Shown here: piece after piece, positions 1 to 6,559 of the stretch
How the letters are laid out: each line of letters opens with the position of its first letter
How positions within the stretch are numbered: position 1 is the stretch's first letter
Source: an uncultured Spirochaetales bacterium
GTDB lineage: Bacteria; Spirochaetota; Spirochaetia; Sphaerochaetales; Sphaerochaetaceae
Reading direction: 5' to 3'
Length of the DNA: 7,424 nt
NCBI GenBank assembly: GCA_934276695.1
Contig: CAKQTF010000043.1
Span: forward strand, 1-7,424
Program-made: the position numbers and the translations under genes
Notes under the pieces: generated by a model
Databases searched by the model: none
Seen by the model: the letters and a program-made list of their open reading frames with translations, nothing else
What the model was told of the DNA's origin: nothing

Positions 1-1220
1 TTTATTGGATCTGACGCAGAAGAATCATTCACAAGACTGCATAGCTTGCTTATCAGCTTCTCTAAATACATCCTCTGTGCAGCTGATGTCCTGACTGAAT
101 AGAATTCAGGAATCAGCTTATCTGGATCATATGCATCACCAGCAATTATGTTCTGGGATTTCAGCAGTCTGATTTCCTCTGATATATGGAACATCATCAG
201 CATCAGATTCCCTGATATATCCTCAATCGATGAAGCAGATACAACTGAGCCAACAACCATTATGCAATCTTCTGCCTTTCCCTCTTCAAGGCAGACTTTC
301 AGCTGGCTCATGCAGTCAGATAATGCAACTGCATCTTTCCCGGCCTTATCGAAAGACGATGCATAAATCACAGTATCATGGGATATGATGCCAAAACGCC
401 GCTGTATACTGAATGCCTCTTCTGCAGATCTTCTTATATCAGAAACCGATTCTGCACTGTTTCCGACACTGATGATCAGATTTGTTCCCGCCGATTCTGA
501 AGCATAATGCCTAAGCTCATCCAGAAAGCCATCTACAATCGAAGACCTGAGGATGAAATGAATGTATTCACCTCCGAAGATCCATGCAAATCCATCTTCC
601 CCGAGCTTCTGATCACAGTATTCAAGAATCCTGTAGCTCATCTCATCGGAATCCAGAGAGAATCCTGCTCCATTCTCATAATCCTCTATCCTTGCAATCG
701 CTGCAGTGAAAGATCCTTTTCCATTGCTATTCAGTATGCCTGTATTACTGAGATCATCATCCATGATTCCATGCACGAAGAGATTCTCAAGTGAATCAGA
801 ACGCAGAAGAGTCCTGCTTTTCTCCAGCATTGAAAGCTCTTCTTTCCTGAGTCTTATGACATCGGAAGCCTTAAGCACACAGGCCTTCAGGTCCTCAGAG
901 CGGACAGGTTTCATCAGATAGTCCATCACACCAAGCTGCAGTGCCTTCTTTGCATAATCGAATGTATCATAGCCTGTAAGGATTATAACAATCATATCCG
1001 GCCTGATCTTCTTAGCCTGCTCTGTAAGCTCAAGGCCATCCATGAAAGGCATATTTATATCAGTAATAAGGATATCTGCATCAAATCCTGAGAGCTTATC
1101 CAATGCAATCTCCCCATCCGCAGCTGTCTCAATATCAGAAATGCCACACTCTTTCCAGTCAGTATTGCGGAGAAGGCCTTTCATGATAATCGAATCATCC
1201 TCTGCTATGAGAAGCTTCAT
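1..1220 (-). CDS. YesN-type response regulator (REC domain plus linker; C-terminal part cut off by the window edge)
   Basis: This is a two-component response regulator, probably a transcriptional activator of the operon. The frame is open from the start to the left edge (about 406 residues). Residues 1-120 form a receiver domain: acidic residues E7-D8-D9, phospho-acceptor D54 in ITDINMPFMDG, T82 in ILTGYD, and K104 in YLMKP. Residues from about 120 onward are the long, poorly conserved linker usual for YesN proteins. These are commonly around 500 residues, with an AraC-type helix-turn-helix in the last 100, and that DNA-binding part is not visible here. Two ATGs lie in tandem (1223 and 1220). 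The 1220 start is preferred because AGGAGG sits 6 nt upstream, against only 3 nt for 1223. The upstream lyase-like gene's TGA overlaps the ATGATG, so translation is probably coupled. The natural partner is the YesM-like kinase two genes upstream. REC identity is certain; the AraC output domain is inferred from the family. Confidence 0.93.
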   Translation of the reverse strand, partial: MKLLIAEDDSIIMKGLLRNTDWKECGISDIETAADGEIALDKLSGFDADILITDINMPFMDGLELTEQAKKIRPDMIVIILTGYDTFDYAKKALQLGVMDYLMKPVRSEDLKACVLKASDVIRLRKEELSMLEKSRTLLRSDSLENLFVHGIMDDDLSNTGILNSNGKGSFTAAIARIEDYENGAGFSLDSDEMSYRILEYCDQKLGEDGFAWIFGGEYIHFILRSSIVDGFLDELRHYASESAGTNLIISVGNSAESVSDIRRSAEEAFSIQRRFGIISHDTVIYASSFDKAGKDAVALSDCMSQLKVCLEEGKAEDCIMVVGSVVSASSIEDISGNLMLMMFHISEEIRLLKSQNIIAGDAYDPDKLIPEFYSVRTSAAQRMYLEKLISKLCSLVNDSSASDPI

Positions 1221-2587
1221 CATACACCTCCTAGCATGCATATGTTATTCTCAATATTGCGTGCATACTGATTCCGTTTATAGAAAGGAAGGCTGTACCT
1301 ACGGAGAGCAGCATCAGTATCATATGCATTCACATCAGCAAACACCTTTACAACCCCATCTGGATAATATACCATCACCTGTTCTCCTGGCATATCAAGT
1401 ATCCTGGAATTCATAGCAACCTTACCACCGAGATGGAAGAGCTCTCTCCCATTCCTATCTATGAGGACTGTGTCCCCTGCTGCCACTCCTCTTAAGATCT
1501 CATGCAGTCCATCTCCATTTATATCTACTGGTGCTGTATCAAATAAGCTATATCCCAGATCAATAGGCTCTCCGGACATCGCATCATAGACAAACTCTGT
1601 TATCCCAGTATAATAACGTCCTACAGCATCCTTCTTCTGTCCTGTTATCCTCATCCCATTGGCAATCAGCCTGCCATCATTGCCTATTCGGCCTACCCAG
1701 CCTTTATGGATATGCCCCCACTCAACAGCTGTCCATATAGCCTTGCCATTATCATCATACATTCCGATCCTAGGACCTATGCTCTCATTGGATTCCCTGT
1801 TTATATAGATGAGATACCGTGAATTCTCTTCATCCCAGACAGGCTGGCACATATCTGAATGTCCGTTCCATGTTTCCTTTTCTATGCAGAACAGCTCTTT
1901 GCCATCATGAAGTGATATGCATCTCTCTCCCCACATAACTTCATCAATCCCGTCCTGGTTTATATCTGCAATAGGAAATGAGTGAGACCCTCTCGCCCCC
2001 TTATCATCCTTCGCTATTGTCTTTTCCCATTTCAGTTTCATATCCCTGTCATATGCCTGGAAATACATATCAGCATATGTACCCTGAGCAGCAACAAGAA
2101 CCGGTTCTCCTTTATCATATCCAGCAAATACATGATTGCGGAAATACCACATAGAACGCTCTATACCGCCATAATCAGGCCACTTCCACTGTCCTTCCAC
2201 TGAACCGGTGAGCACATTCCGCTTCTCTAAGACAAAAGCCTCTATCCAAAGAGGATGCTCAGGATCTGTATTATTGACAATATAGATCTCATCCTGGCCA
2301 TCTCCATCCATATCAATGAGAGTGAAGCAGTAGAGTGCAGCACTCGGGCAGATTCCGAGCTCTGCCTTCCATAGCACATTACCTCTCTCATCAAATGCAA
2401 TCCCATGAAGAGAATCTGTAGGATAAACAAACATGCTATAGTGCATGTCAACATCATAGCAGGCTGAATAGAATGCCACGAAGCCCTTCCTGCCATCTCC
2501 TAGCTTTGCTGGCATTGCCTTGAACTGCCCTGCACCTGATTTCAGGTCAAGGGTGAATACCTCTCTCATATCAATCGGCTTATTCAT
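1220..2587 (-). CDS. PL11/rhamnogalacturonan-lyase-like beta-propeller protein, apparently cytoplasmic
   Basis: The 455-residue product resembles polysaccharide lyase family 11 (rhamnogalacturonan lyases such as B. subtilis YesW/YesX). Three FG-GAP/calcium-loop-like motifs of the form DxDGDGxDE lie at residues 92-100, 208-216 and 355-363. The stretch from about 199 to 311 follows the PL11 order: G-H-S then IADINQDGIDEVMWG, a HDGKEL turn, NGHSD (PL11 GHGD), YDDNGKAIW, and a terminal ANG. The last 30 residues (LPFYKRNQYARNIENN then LGG) match the PL11 C-terminal pattern PxYRxxxAxQNxxYNQ then FLG. There is no signal peptide or membrane segment, and seven cysteines are present, which suggests a cytoplasmic protein. 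It is shorter than typical PL11 enzymes (about 600 residues). The start at 2587 is chosen because AGGAGG lies 7 nt upstream and the ATG overlaps the kinase TGA; an in-frame extension to 2704 would lie inside the kinase gene. The likely role is cleavage of imported rhamnose/uronic-acid oligosaccharides. Substrate and activity are inferred, and a non-catalytic sensory role is possible. Confidence 0.82.
   Translation of the reverse strand: MNKPIDMREVFTLDLKSGAGQFKAMPAKLGDGRKGFVAFYSACYDVDMHYSMFVYPTDSLHGIAFDERGNVLWKAELGICPSAALYCFTLIDMDGDGQDEIYIVNNTDPEHPLWIEAFVLEKRNVLTGSVEGQWKWPDYGGIERSMWYFRNHVFAGYDKGEPVLVAAQGTYADMYFQAYDRDMKLKWEKTIAKDDKGARGSHSFPIADINQDGIDEVMWGERCISLHDGKELFCIEKETWNGHSDMCQPVWDEENSRYLIYINRESNESIGPRIGMYDDNGKAIWTAVEWGHIHKGWVGRIGNDGRLIANGMRITGQKKDAVGRYYTGITEFVYDAMSGEPIDLGYSLFDTAPVDINGDGLHEILRGVAAGDTVLIDRNGRELFHLGGKVAMNSRILDMPGEQVMVYYPDGVVKVFADVNAYDTDAALRRYSLPFYKRNQYARNIENNICMLGGV
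1225..1232 (-). promoter_or_regulatory. Ribosome binding site for the response regulator, embedded in the lyase-like coding end
   Basis: AGGAGGTG, a full match to the 16S rRNA anti-Shine-Dalgarno, overlaps the last Gly-Gly-Val codons of the lyase-like gene. Counting from AGGAGG it lies 3 nt from the ATG at 1223 and 6 nt from the ATG at 1220, favouring 1220 as the regulator's start. Confidence 0.8.
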
Positions 2588-4350
2588 ATAGATTCCTCCT
2601 CTGGAATAATGTCTATCATTATGGTGACTTCCGTTCCTTTCCCAAGTTCGCTTAATACATTCACAGAGCAGTGCCCGCTGAAATGATAATTCAGGCGCTG
2701 ACATACATTTATCATCCCGAATCCATTCTCTTTGACCCTTATCGTCCTCATCTGTTCATTCAGTGATTCAAGCTGTTTCTTATCCATACCGCATCCATCA
2801 TCGGAAACTGTTATACGGATGCTGCCTCCTATACGCTCTGCCGCTATTGAGATATTCCCATCAGAGCGCTTGCTCCTAAGCCCATGCTTAAAGCAGTTCT
2901 CTACGATAGGCTGAAGCGTCATCTTAGGGATGCAGAACCCACTGATATCCGGATCTACGGAAATCGAATAAGTCAGGCCATAAGGAAAGCTCCTGCGAAT
3001 GATTCTGAGATAGCTCTCAACATGCATGCATTCCTCATGTATGGAAAGCAGCTCCTTTCCAGAATTAAGACCGATACGGAAGAACGATGAGAGATCATAA
3101 AGCATTTCCTCTGCTTCTTTATCTGCTCCCATCCCGCATTCCTGTGCAATAGCATAGAGAGTGTTATAAAGAAAATGCGGATTGATCTGAGCAAGGAGCA
3201 GGCTATTCTGCATCCTCGCATTCTCCGCCTGCTTCTTTTCAGTATCTGCAATAAGATTCCGAATCCTTCCTGTCAGGTTTTCCATATTCTCTGCAAGGAG
3301 ATTGATCTCAGGTGATATCGAAGAAAGATCAGAGAAGCTGCTCTCCTGAAGGTTATCAACATCAAGATTCCGTACTCTCTGAGCAAATGCATTCATTGGC
3401 TTAGCTATAAGCCATCCAAATAGAATTGCCAGACCTATTGATAGGAGACAGCAGAGCACAACCATTGTTATTGTCATATTCCTCATGGCATCAAGGCTCT
3501 GCATGACAGAATGCTTATCTATGCATACAGCAAGTCTCCAGTTATTCATAGGCATGGAATCATAGACAATGATGCTGTTTCCATCCTGAAACACTCCAGA
3601 ATCCCTGTCGTCTTTCATAGCAGATGATAGAAGCTGCCTGTATCCAGAAATATCCTTATTTCCGAAAGCAGATAATGACGTCCCATCCAGAATCACCACA
3701 GAGTCGGCTATATCGGAGTATAGATTCTTAACAGCACCATCTATGAGAATATTATTGAAATCAAGAAAAACCGCAAATTCTGTGCCCTTGCGGCTTCTTG
3801 CGTAAAGAGAAAGCCCTGCACCATTATGCCTAGTGCCATTATGGATTACAGGACTTATATCTGCAGGACTCTGCCACTCCAGTAAATAGCTTCCCGGATT
3901 CAGCTCAGGAGCATTCACAGCATCTATACCTGAGACAGGATAGAAACTCTGATAGAACACATCATCTGCACCACTGAAGCAGACAGCCATTGCGCTTATG
4001 TATGAATAATTCTTTGAGAATGACAGAGAAAGCATATTCTTCATATCAATATATGAGCCTGGGCTTATGTGGCCTTCATTCTCTATGTCATTGATCACAG
4101 CCCCTACAGCTGATGAATTATATATATCCATCATTGCAGAGACAGTATTATAAAGCTGTGAATCAAGATAGCCTAATGTGAGTTTGAGTGCATTGTCTGT
4201 ATTGTTGATCAGCAGCTGCTCCTGATCATTCTCCACAAAACGGAAAGACAGGAATCCAGTAAGAGTAACAATAAAAAGCATTACCGGCATGAAGACACAC
4301 GTTATCATCATCTGGAATGTCATATGGAATCTCTTTTTATTCTTATTCAT
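2584..4350 (-). CDS. YesM-type sensor histidine kinase (HisK_5/PF06580 family)
   Basis: This 588-residue membrane sensor kinase should autophosphorylate on histidine and pass the phosphate to the YesN-type regulator. A short basic N-terminus (KNKKRFH) precedes TM1 (about 11-35). A long extracytoplasmic sensor region (about 36-291, probably Cache-like) follows, then TM2 (about 292-317), a HAMP-like linker (about 318-370), and a coiled stretch leading into the H-box QINPHFLYN with phospho-histidine H392. The ATPase domain shows an N-box (P481-IVENCFKHG, N485), a G1 box (V515-SDDGCG) and a G2 box (G543-FGMIN). All catalytic motifs are intact. Its TGA overlaps the ATG of the lyase-like gene. The upstream gap holds a strong stem-loop, and the spacer before the start (GTACAATTGAAGT) lacks a good Shine-Dalgarno, unlike every other gene start visible here, so it is probably translated at a low level. 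The sensed ligand is unknown; a sugar cue, or the substrate-binding protein, is plausible from context. Confidence 0.95.
   Translation of the reverse strand: MNKNKKRFHMTFQMMITCVFMPVMLFIVTLTGFLSFRFVENDQEQLLINNTDNALKLTLGYLDSQLYNTVSAMMDIYNSSAVGAVINDIENEGHISPGSYIDMKNMLSLSFSKNYSYISAMAVCFSGADDVFYQSFYPVSGIDAVNAPELNPGSYLLEWQSPADISPVIHNGTRHNGAGLSLYARSRKGTEFAVFLDFNNILIDGAVKNLYSDIADSVVILDGTSLSAFGNKDISGYRQLLSSAMKDDRDSGVFQDGNSIIVYDSMPMNNWRLAVCIDKHSVMQSLDAMRNMTITMVVLCCLLSIGLAILFGWLIAKPMNAFAQRVRNLDVDNLQESSFSDLSSISPEINLLAENMENLTGRIRNLIADTEKKQAENARMQNSLLLAQINPHFLYNTLYAIAQECGMGADKEAEEMLYDLSSFFRIGLNSGKELLSIHEECMHVESYLRIIRRSFPYGLTYSISVDPDISGFCIPKMTLQPIVENCFKHGLRSKRSDGNISIAAERIGGSIRITVSDDGCGMDKKQLESLNEQMRTIRVKENGFGMINVCQRLNYHFSGHCSVNVLSELGKGTEVTIMIDIIPEEESI
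2595..2600 (-). promoter_or_regulatory. Ribosome binding site for the lyase-like gene, embedded in the kinase coding end
   Basis: AGGAGG lies 7 nt before the ATG at 2587, within the Glu-Glu-Glu codons at the kinase C-terminus. It supports the 2587 start rather than a longer reading into the kinase gene. Confidence 0.82.
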
Positions 4351-4363
4351 ACTTCAATTGTAC

Positions 4364-4393
4364 GATGCTGGGTGCAACTCCACACCCAGCATC
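4364..4393 (-). promoter_or_regulatory. Intercistronic stem-loop between the solute-binding protein and kinase genes
   Basis: A perfect 11-bp inverted repeat, GATGCTGGGTG (4364-4374) with CACCCAGCATC (4383-4393), encloses an 8-nt loop. It begins 6 nt after the binding-protein stop codon and ends 13 nt before the kinase start. No T-run follows it on either strand, so it does not look like a standard intrinsic terminator. In many sugar ABC operons a hairpin just after the binding-protein gene protects the upstream mRNA from 3' exonucleases or attenuates read-through, giving more binding protein than downstream products. That role is inferred here. A protein-binding operator is a less likely alternative. 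Confidence 0.75.
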
Positions 4394-4399
4394 AGAATG

Positions 4400-5680
4400 T
4401 TATTTGGCATTATATGCCTTATATGCAGCAGTAAAAGCATCCGCCCATGTATCGAGGAACGATTCAACACTCATCTCTCCAGCAAGCACAGCCTGGAAAA
4501 GAGGAGGCATCTGAGTGTTCATTATCTGTGAATACTCAGGAAGATACTTCGGCTGTGAAACAAGCAGGCACTTAGGATCAGCAAGTGTAGAAAGTGCTTC
4601 ACTTGTGCACTGGCTGTTCTTCACCCAGTCCTCTTCCAGAACCTTATTGTTCATAGGAACCTGTCCGATCTTCTCATTGAAATAGCTGTTTGAAGAAGCA
4701 GAAAGCATATAGCTGATGAACTCCCATGCCTCATCAGGATGCTTGCATGTATCAAATATGCAGTAACCACCCTGGCTTCCTGCGGTATATGTATATGTAT
4801 CCCTCTTTGAAATAGGGAATGATACTGCCATATACTGATCAGGCTTCAGTGCTGAGGCATGCTCTGCTTTTGAGCCTGTATTATGGAAGATCATCGCAGC
4901 AGAACCACCATCAAATGCAGCGACCATCTCCTTATAACCATTGGTTATATCACTTTCTGCTGTATACTTATTGTACATAGCAACATATCTTTTCAGAAAC
5001 TCTGCATGATCAGGTGCATTCAGTGTGCAGCTACCATTCTCATCAAAATACTCAGAAATCCCTGAATAAGCATACATAGCATGCTGGAGCTCAACAACAT
5101 TGCCACTTCCACCTCTGATTGAGAATCCATAGACACCTCTGCTTCTGTCTGTAAGCAGCTCTGCATCCTGGAAGAACTCATCCCATGTGCGCGGCACATC
5201 AAGGCCCTTTGCCTTCAGCATATCGAGCCTGACCCACATCAGAGGAGTCGCAACTGTATCTGTGATCATGAAAAGCCTGCCCTCTGGATCAAGATTCCTG
5301 TTAAGCTGCAGATAGTTCTGATTTATATCAGAAGCCTCACTCCACGAACTGAAATACTGATCAAGAGGAATCAGACACTCCTGAGCCAGCCAGTTAGAGC
5401 CCCATGCTGCATTGCAATGCCCGATATCAGGTGTTGTCTTTGTAGCAATAGCGACATCATACTTCTCTTTCGCAGAGGATGAAGGAATGCCTTCATAGAT
5501 AACCTCAATCCTATTCTGTGAGGCATTGAAATCACTGATAAGCTTCTGGTAATAAGGAGTCCTTGTCTCTCCTGCATTCTCATCCCAGAACGTGAGCGTA
5601 ACCTTCTCAGACTGCCCCTGAGCAAAAAGCACAGAGCACATCATCAGCAATACGGCTGCCATAATCATTATCTTTCTCAT
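4400..5680 (-). CDS. Carbohydrate ABC transporter extracellular solute-binding protein (SBP_bac_1/MalE-like, YesO-like)
   Basis: This 426-residue binding protein captures a sugar or oligosaccharide outside the cytoplasmic membrane and delivers it to the two permeases encoded just upstream. The N-terminus is a signal peptide: MRK, a hydrophobic core (residues 4-18), then L-F-A/Q-G with likely cleavage after A20. C15 is preceded by MM, so it does not make a canonical lipobox. The mature part begins with the family's typical first strand (VTLTFWDENAGE), followed by the AWGSNWLAQECLIPLDQYF region (about 92-110), LDMLKAKGLDVPRTWDEFF (about 152-170), and a C-terminal MSVESFLDTWADAF helix (about 403-416). 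The length is normal for the family. An AGGAGG sits 6 nt before the ATG, predicting high expression. The gene follows permease 2 by 33 bp and is followed by a stem-loop. The signal-peptide end FAQGQSE is spirochaete-like. The sugar bound cannot be read from the sequence; the neighbouring lyase-like gene hints at a pectic or rhamnose-containing oligosaccharide. Confidence 0.95.
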   Translation of the reverse strand: MRKIMIMAAVLLMMCSVLFAQGQSEKVTLTFWDENAGETRTPYYQKLISDFNASQNRIEVIYEGIPSSSAKEKYDVAIATKTTPDIGHCNAAWGSNWLAQECLIPLDQYFSSWSEASDINQNYLQLNRNLDPEGRLFMITDTVATPLMWVRLDMLKAKGLDVPRTWDEFFQDAELLTDRSRGVYGFSIRGGSGNVVELQHAMYAYSGISEYFDENGSCTLNAPDHAEFLKRYVAMYNKYTAESDITNGYKEMVAAFDGGSAAMIFHNTGSKAEHASALKPDQYMAVSFPISKRDTYTYTAGSQGGYCIFDTCKHPDEAWEFISYMLSASSNSYFNEKIGQVPMNNKVLEEDWVKNSQCTSEALSTLADPKCLLVSQPKYLPEYSQIMNTQMPPLFQAVLAGEMSVESFLDTWADAFTAAYKAYNAK

Positions 5681-5686
5681 ACATCT

Positions 5687-5692
5687 CCTCCT
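5687..5692 (-). promoter_or_regulatory. Strong ribosome binding site of the solute-binding protein gene
   Basis: AGGAGG lies 6 nt before the ATG at 5680, within the 33-bp gap after permease 2. This fixes the start codon and predicts strong independent initiation for the binding protein. An ATG at 5684 is out of frame and too close to the site to compete. Confidence 0.85.
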
Positions 5693-5713
5693 TTTGAAAT
5701 TATTGTATGAAAA

Positions 5714-6559
5714 TCATCCTTTAACGGCACCGGCACTAAGACCGGAAACCATATACTTCTGAACATACATGAACAGCAGGACAACGGGTCCTAGCGCAAT
5801 AACGCTTCCAGCTGTCAGCTGCCCATAGTTGATGCTGTATTCCCCTATCATCATGCTCAAGCCGATCGGCAGAGTATATTTACGGCTTGAAGTCATGAAC
5901 ATAAGCGCGTAGAGATACTCATTCCAGCTGCTTATGAACGAATATGCAGATATCGCAGCAATGCCAGGAAGGAGCACTGGAAGCAGGACATGCATAAAAG
6001 CCTGCTTTCCAGAACATCCATCAACACGGGCTGCTTCCTCAAGAGAATATGGGATTCCCTTTATGAAAGTGCTCATGAGCATTGCGTTGAATGGGATGTG
6101 GAATGTTGTATATGTGATTATCAGAGACCAATGAGAGTTGATCAGATGAATCTTATTGTAAGTCTGGAAAAGCGGTATTATCAGCATTGCTGTCGGAATG
6201 AACTGAGTGCATAGCAGAAGAAGCATGAATGGCATCTTCCCTCTGAATTTATACCTAGCTAGTGCATAGCCTCCCATAGTTGCAAGAATTACAGTGAAGA
6301 TCATGCTTACAGAAGACACAATTACGCTATTAAGGAAGTATTTCGAGAATCCACCTGCACTCCATGCTTTAGCATAGTTCTCAAAGACAAATGGATGCGG
6401 AATGTATGTCACAGGCTTAGCTGCAATCTGAGCTGGAGTCTTGAATGATGTGACAAGCGTCCAGTACAGCGGAAATAACGTCCACACAGCAGCAATGACG
6501 AGCGGAATGTATACAAGAAGCCATTTCCTGATTCTTTTCTTTCTGAGTTCACTCATCAT
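5714..6559 (-). CDS. Carbohydrate ABC transporter permease 2 (MalG/YesQ-like, CUT1)
   Basis: This is a 281-residue inner-membrane subunit of a CUT1-type sugar importer. A basic N-terminus (ELRKKRIRKW) leads into TM1 (about 12-32, with the family's FPLYW-TSFK ending). Further hydrophobic segments lie near 76-97, 110-131, 143-163, 198-216 and 249-266, giving the expected six. The cytoplasmic EAA loop that contacts the ATPase is clear: EEAARVDG (174-181) with the LP at 193-194. The C-terminus (QKYMVSGLSAGAVKG) is the usual MalG-type ending. Length and motifs are complete. Two ATGs stand in tandem; 6559 is chosen because AGGAGG is 7 nt upstream (10 nt for 6556). The start overlaps the permease 1 stop (ATGA), so the two permeases are probably translated in equal amounts. 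No ATPase gene is visible, so a shared MsmX-type ATPase encoded elsewhere is likely. Confidence 0.96.
   Translation of the reverse strand: MMSELRKKRIRKWLLVYIPLVIAAVWTLFPLYWTLVTSFKTPAQIAAKPVTYIPHPFVFENYAKAWSAGGFSKYFLNSVIVSSVSMIFTVILATMGGYALARYKFRGKMPFMLLLLCTQFIPTAMLIIPLFQTYNKIHLINSHWSLIITYTTFHIPFNAMLMSTFIKGIPYSLEEAARVDGCSGKQAFMHVLLPVLLPGIAAISAYSFISSWNEYLYALMFMTSSRKYTLPIGLSMMIGEYSINYGQLTAGSVIALGPVVLLFMYVQKYMVSGLSAGAVKG

Noticed and set aside
1042..1416. 124-codon plus-strand open frame across the regulator/lyase-like junction
   Set aside because: It lies antisense to two well-supported genes, its product has no recognisable domain, and it shows no good ribosome binding site. It is a shadow of the minus-strand coding frames.
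2588..2704. 39-codon N-terminal extension of the lyase-like gene
   Set aside because: It would overlap the kinase's conserved ATPase domain in another frame, and a strong AGGAGG with an ATGA overlap marks 2587 as the start.
4364..4393. Intrinsic (rho-independent) terminator at the stem-loop
   Set aside because: No T-run follows the stem in either direction, and the gene order implies that kinase and regulator are transcribed through it at least in part.
5675..5680. Signal for a lipoprotein anchor on the binding protein
   Set aside because: The only early cysteine (C15) is preceded by Met-Met and sits inside the hydrophobic core, so the lipobox is not convincing.
5681..5713. Promoter in the gap before the binding-protein gene, from a TACAAT hexamer
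   Set aside because: No acceptable -35 element lies 15-18 bp upstream, and the gap is short and within a co-directional operon.
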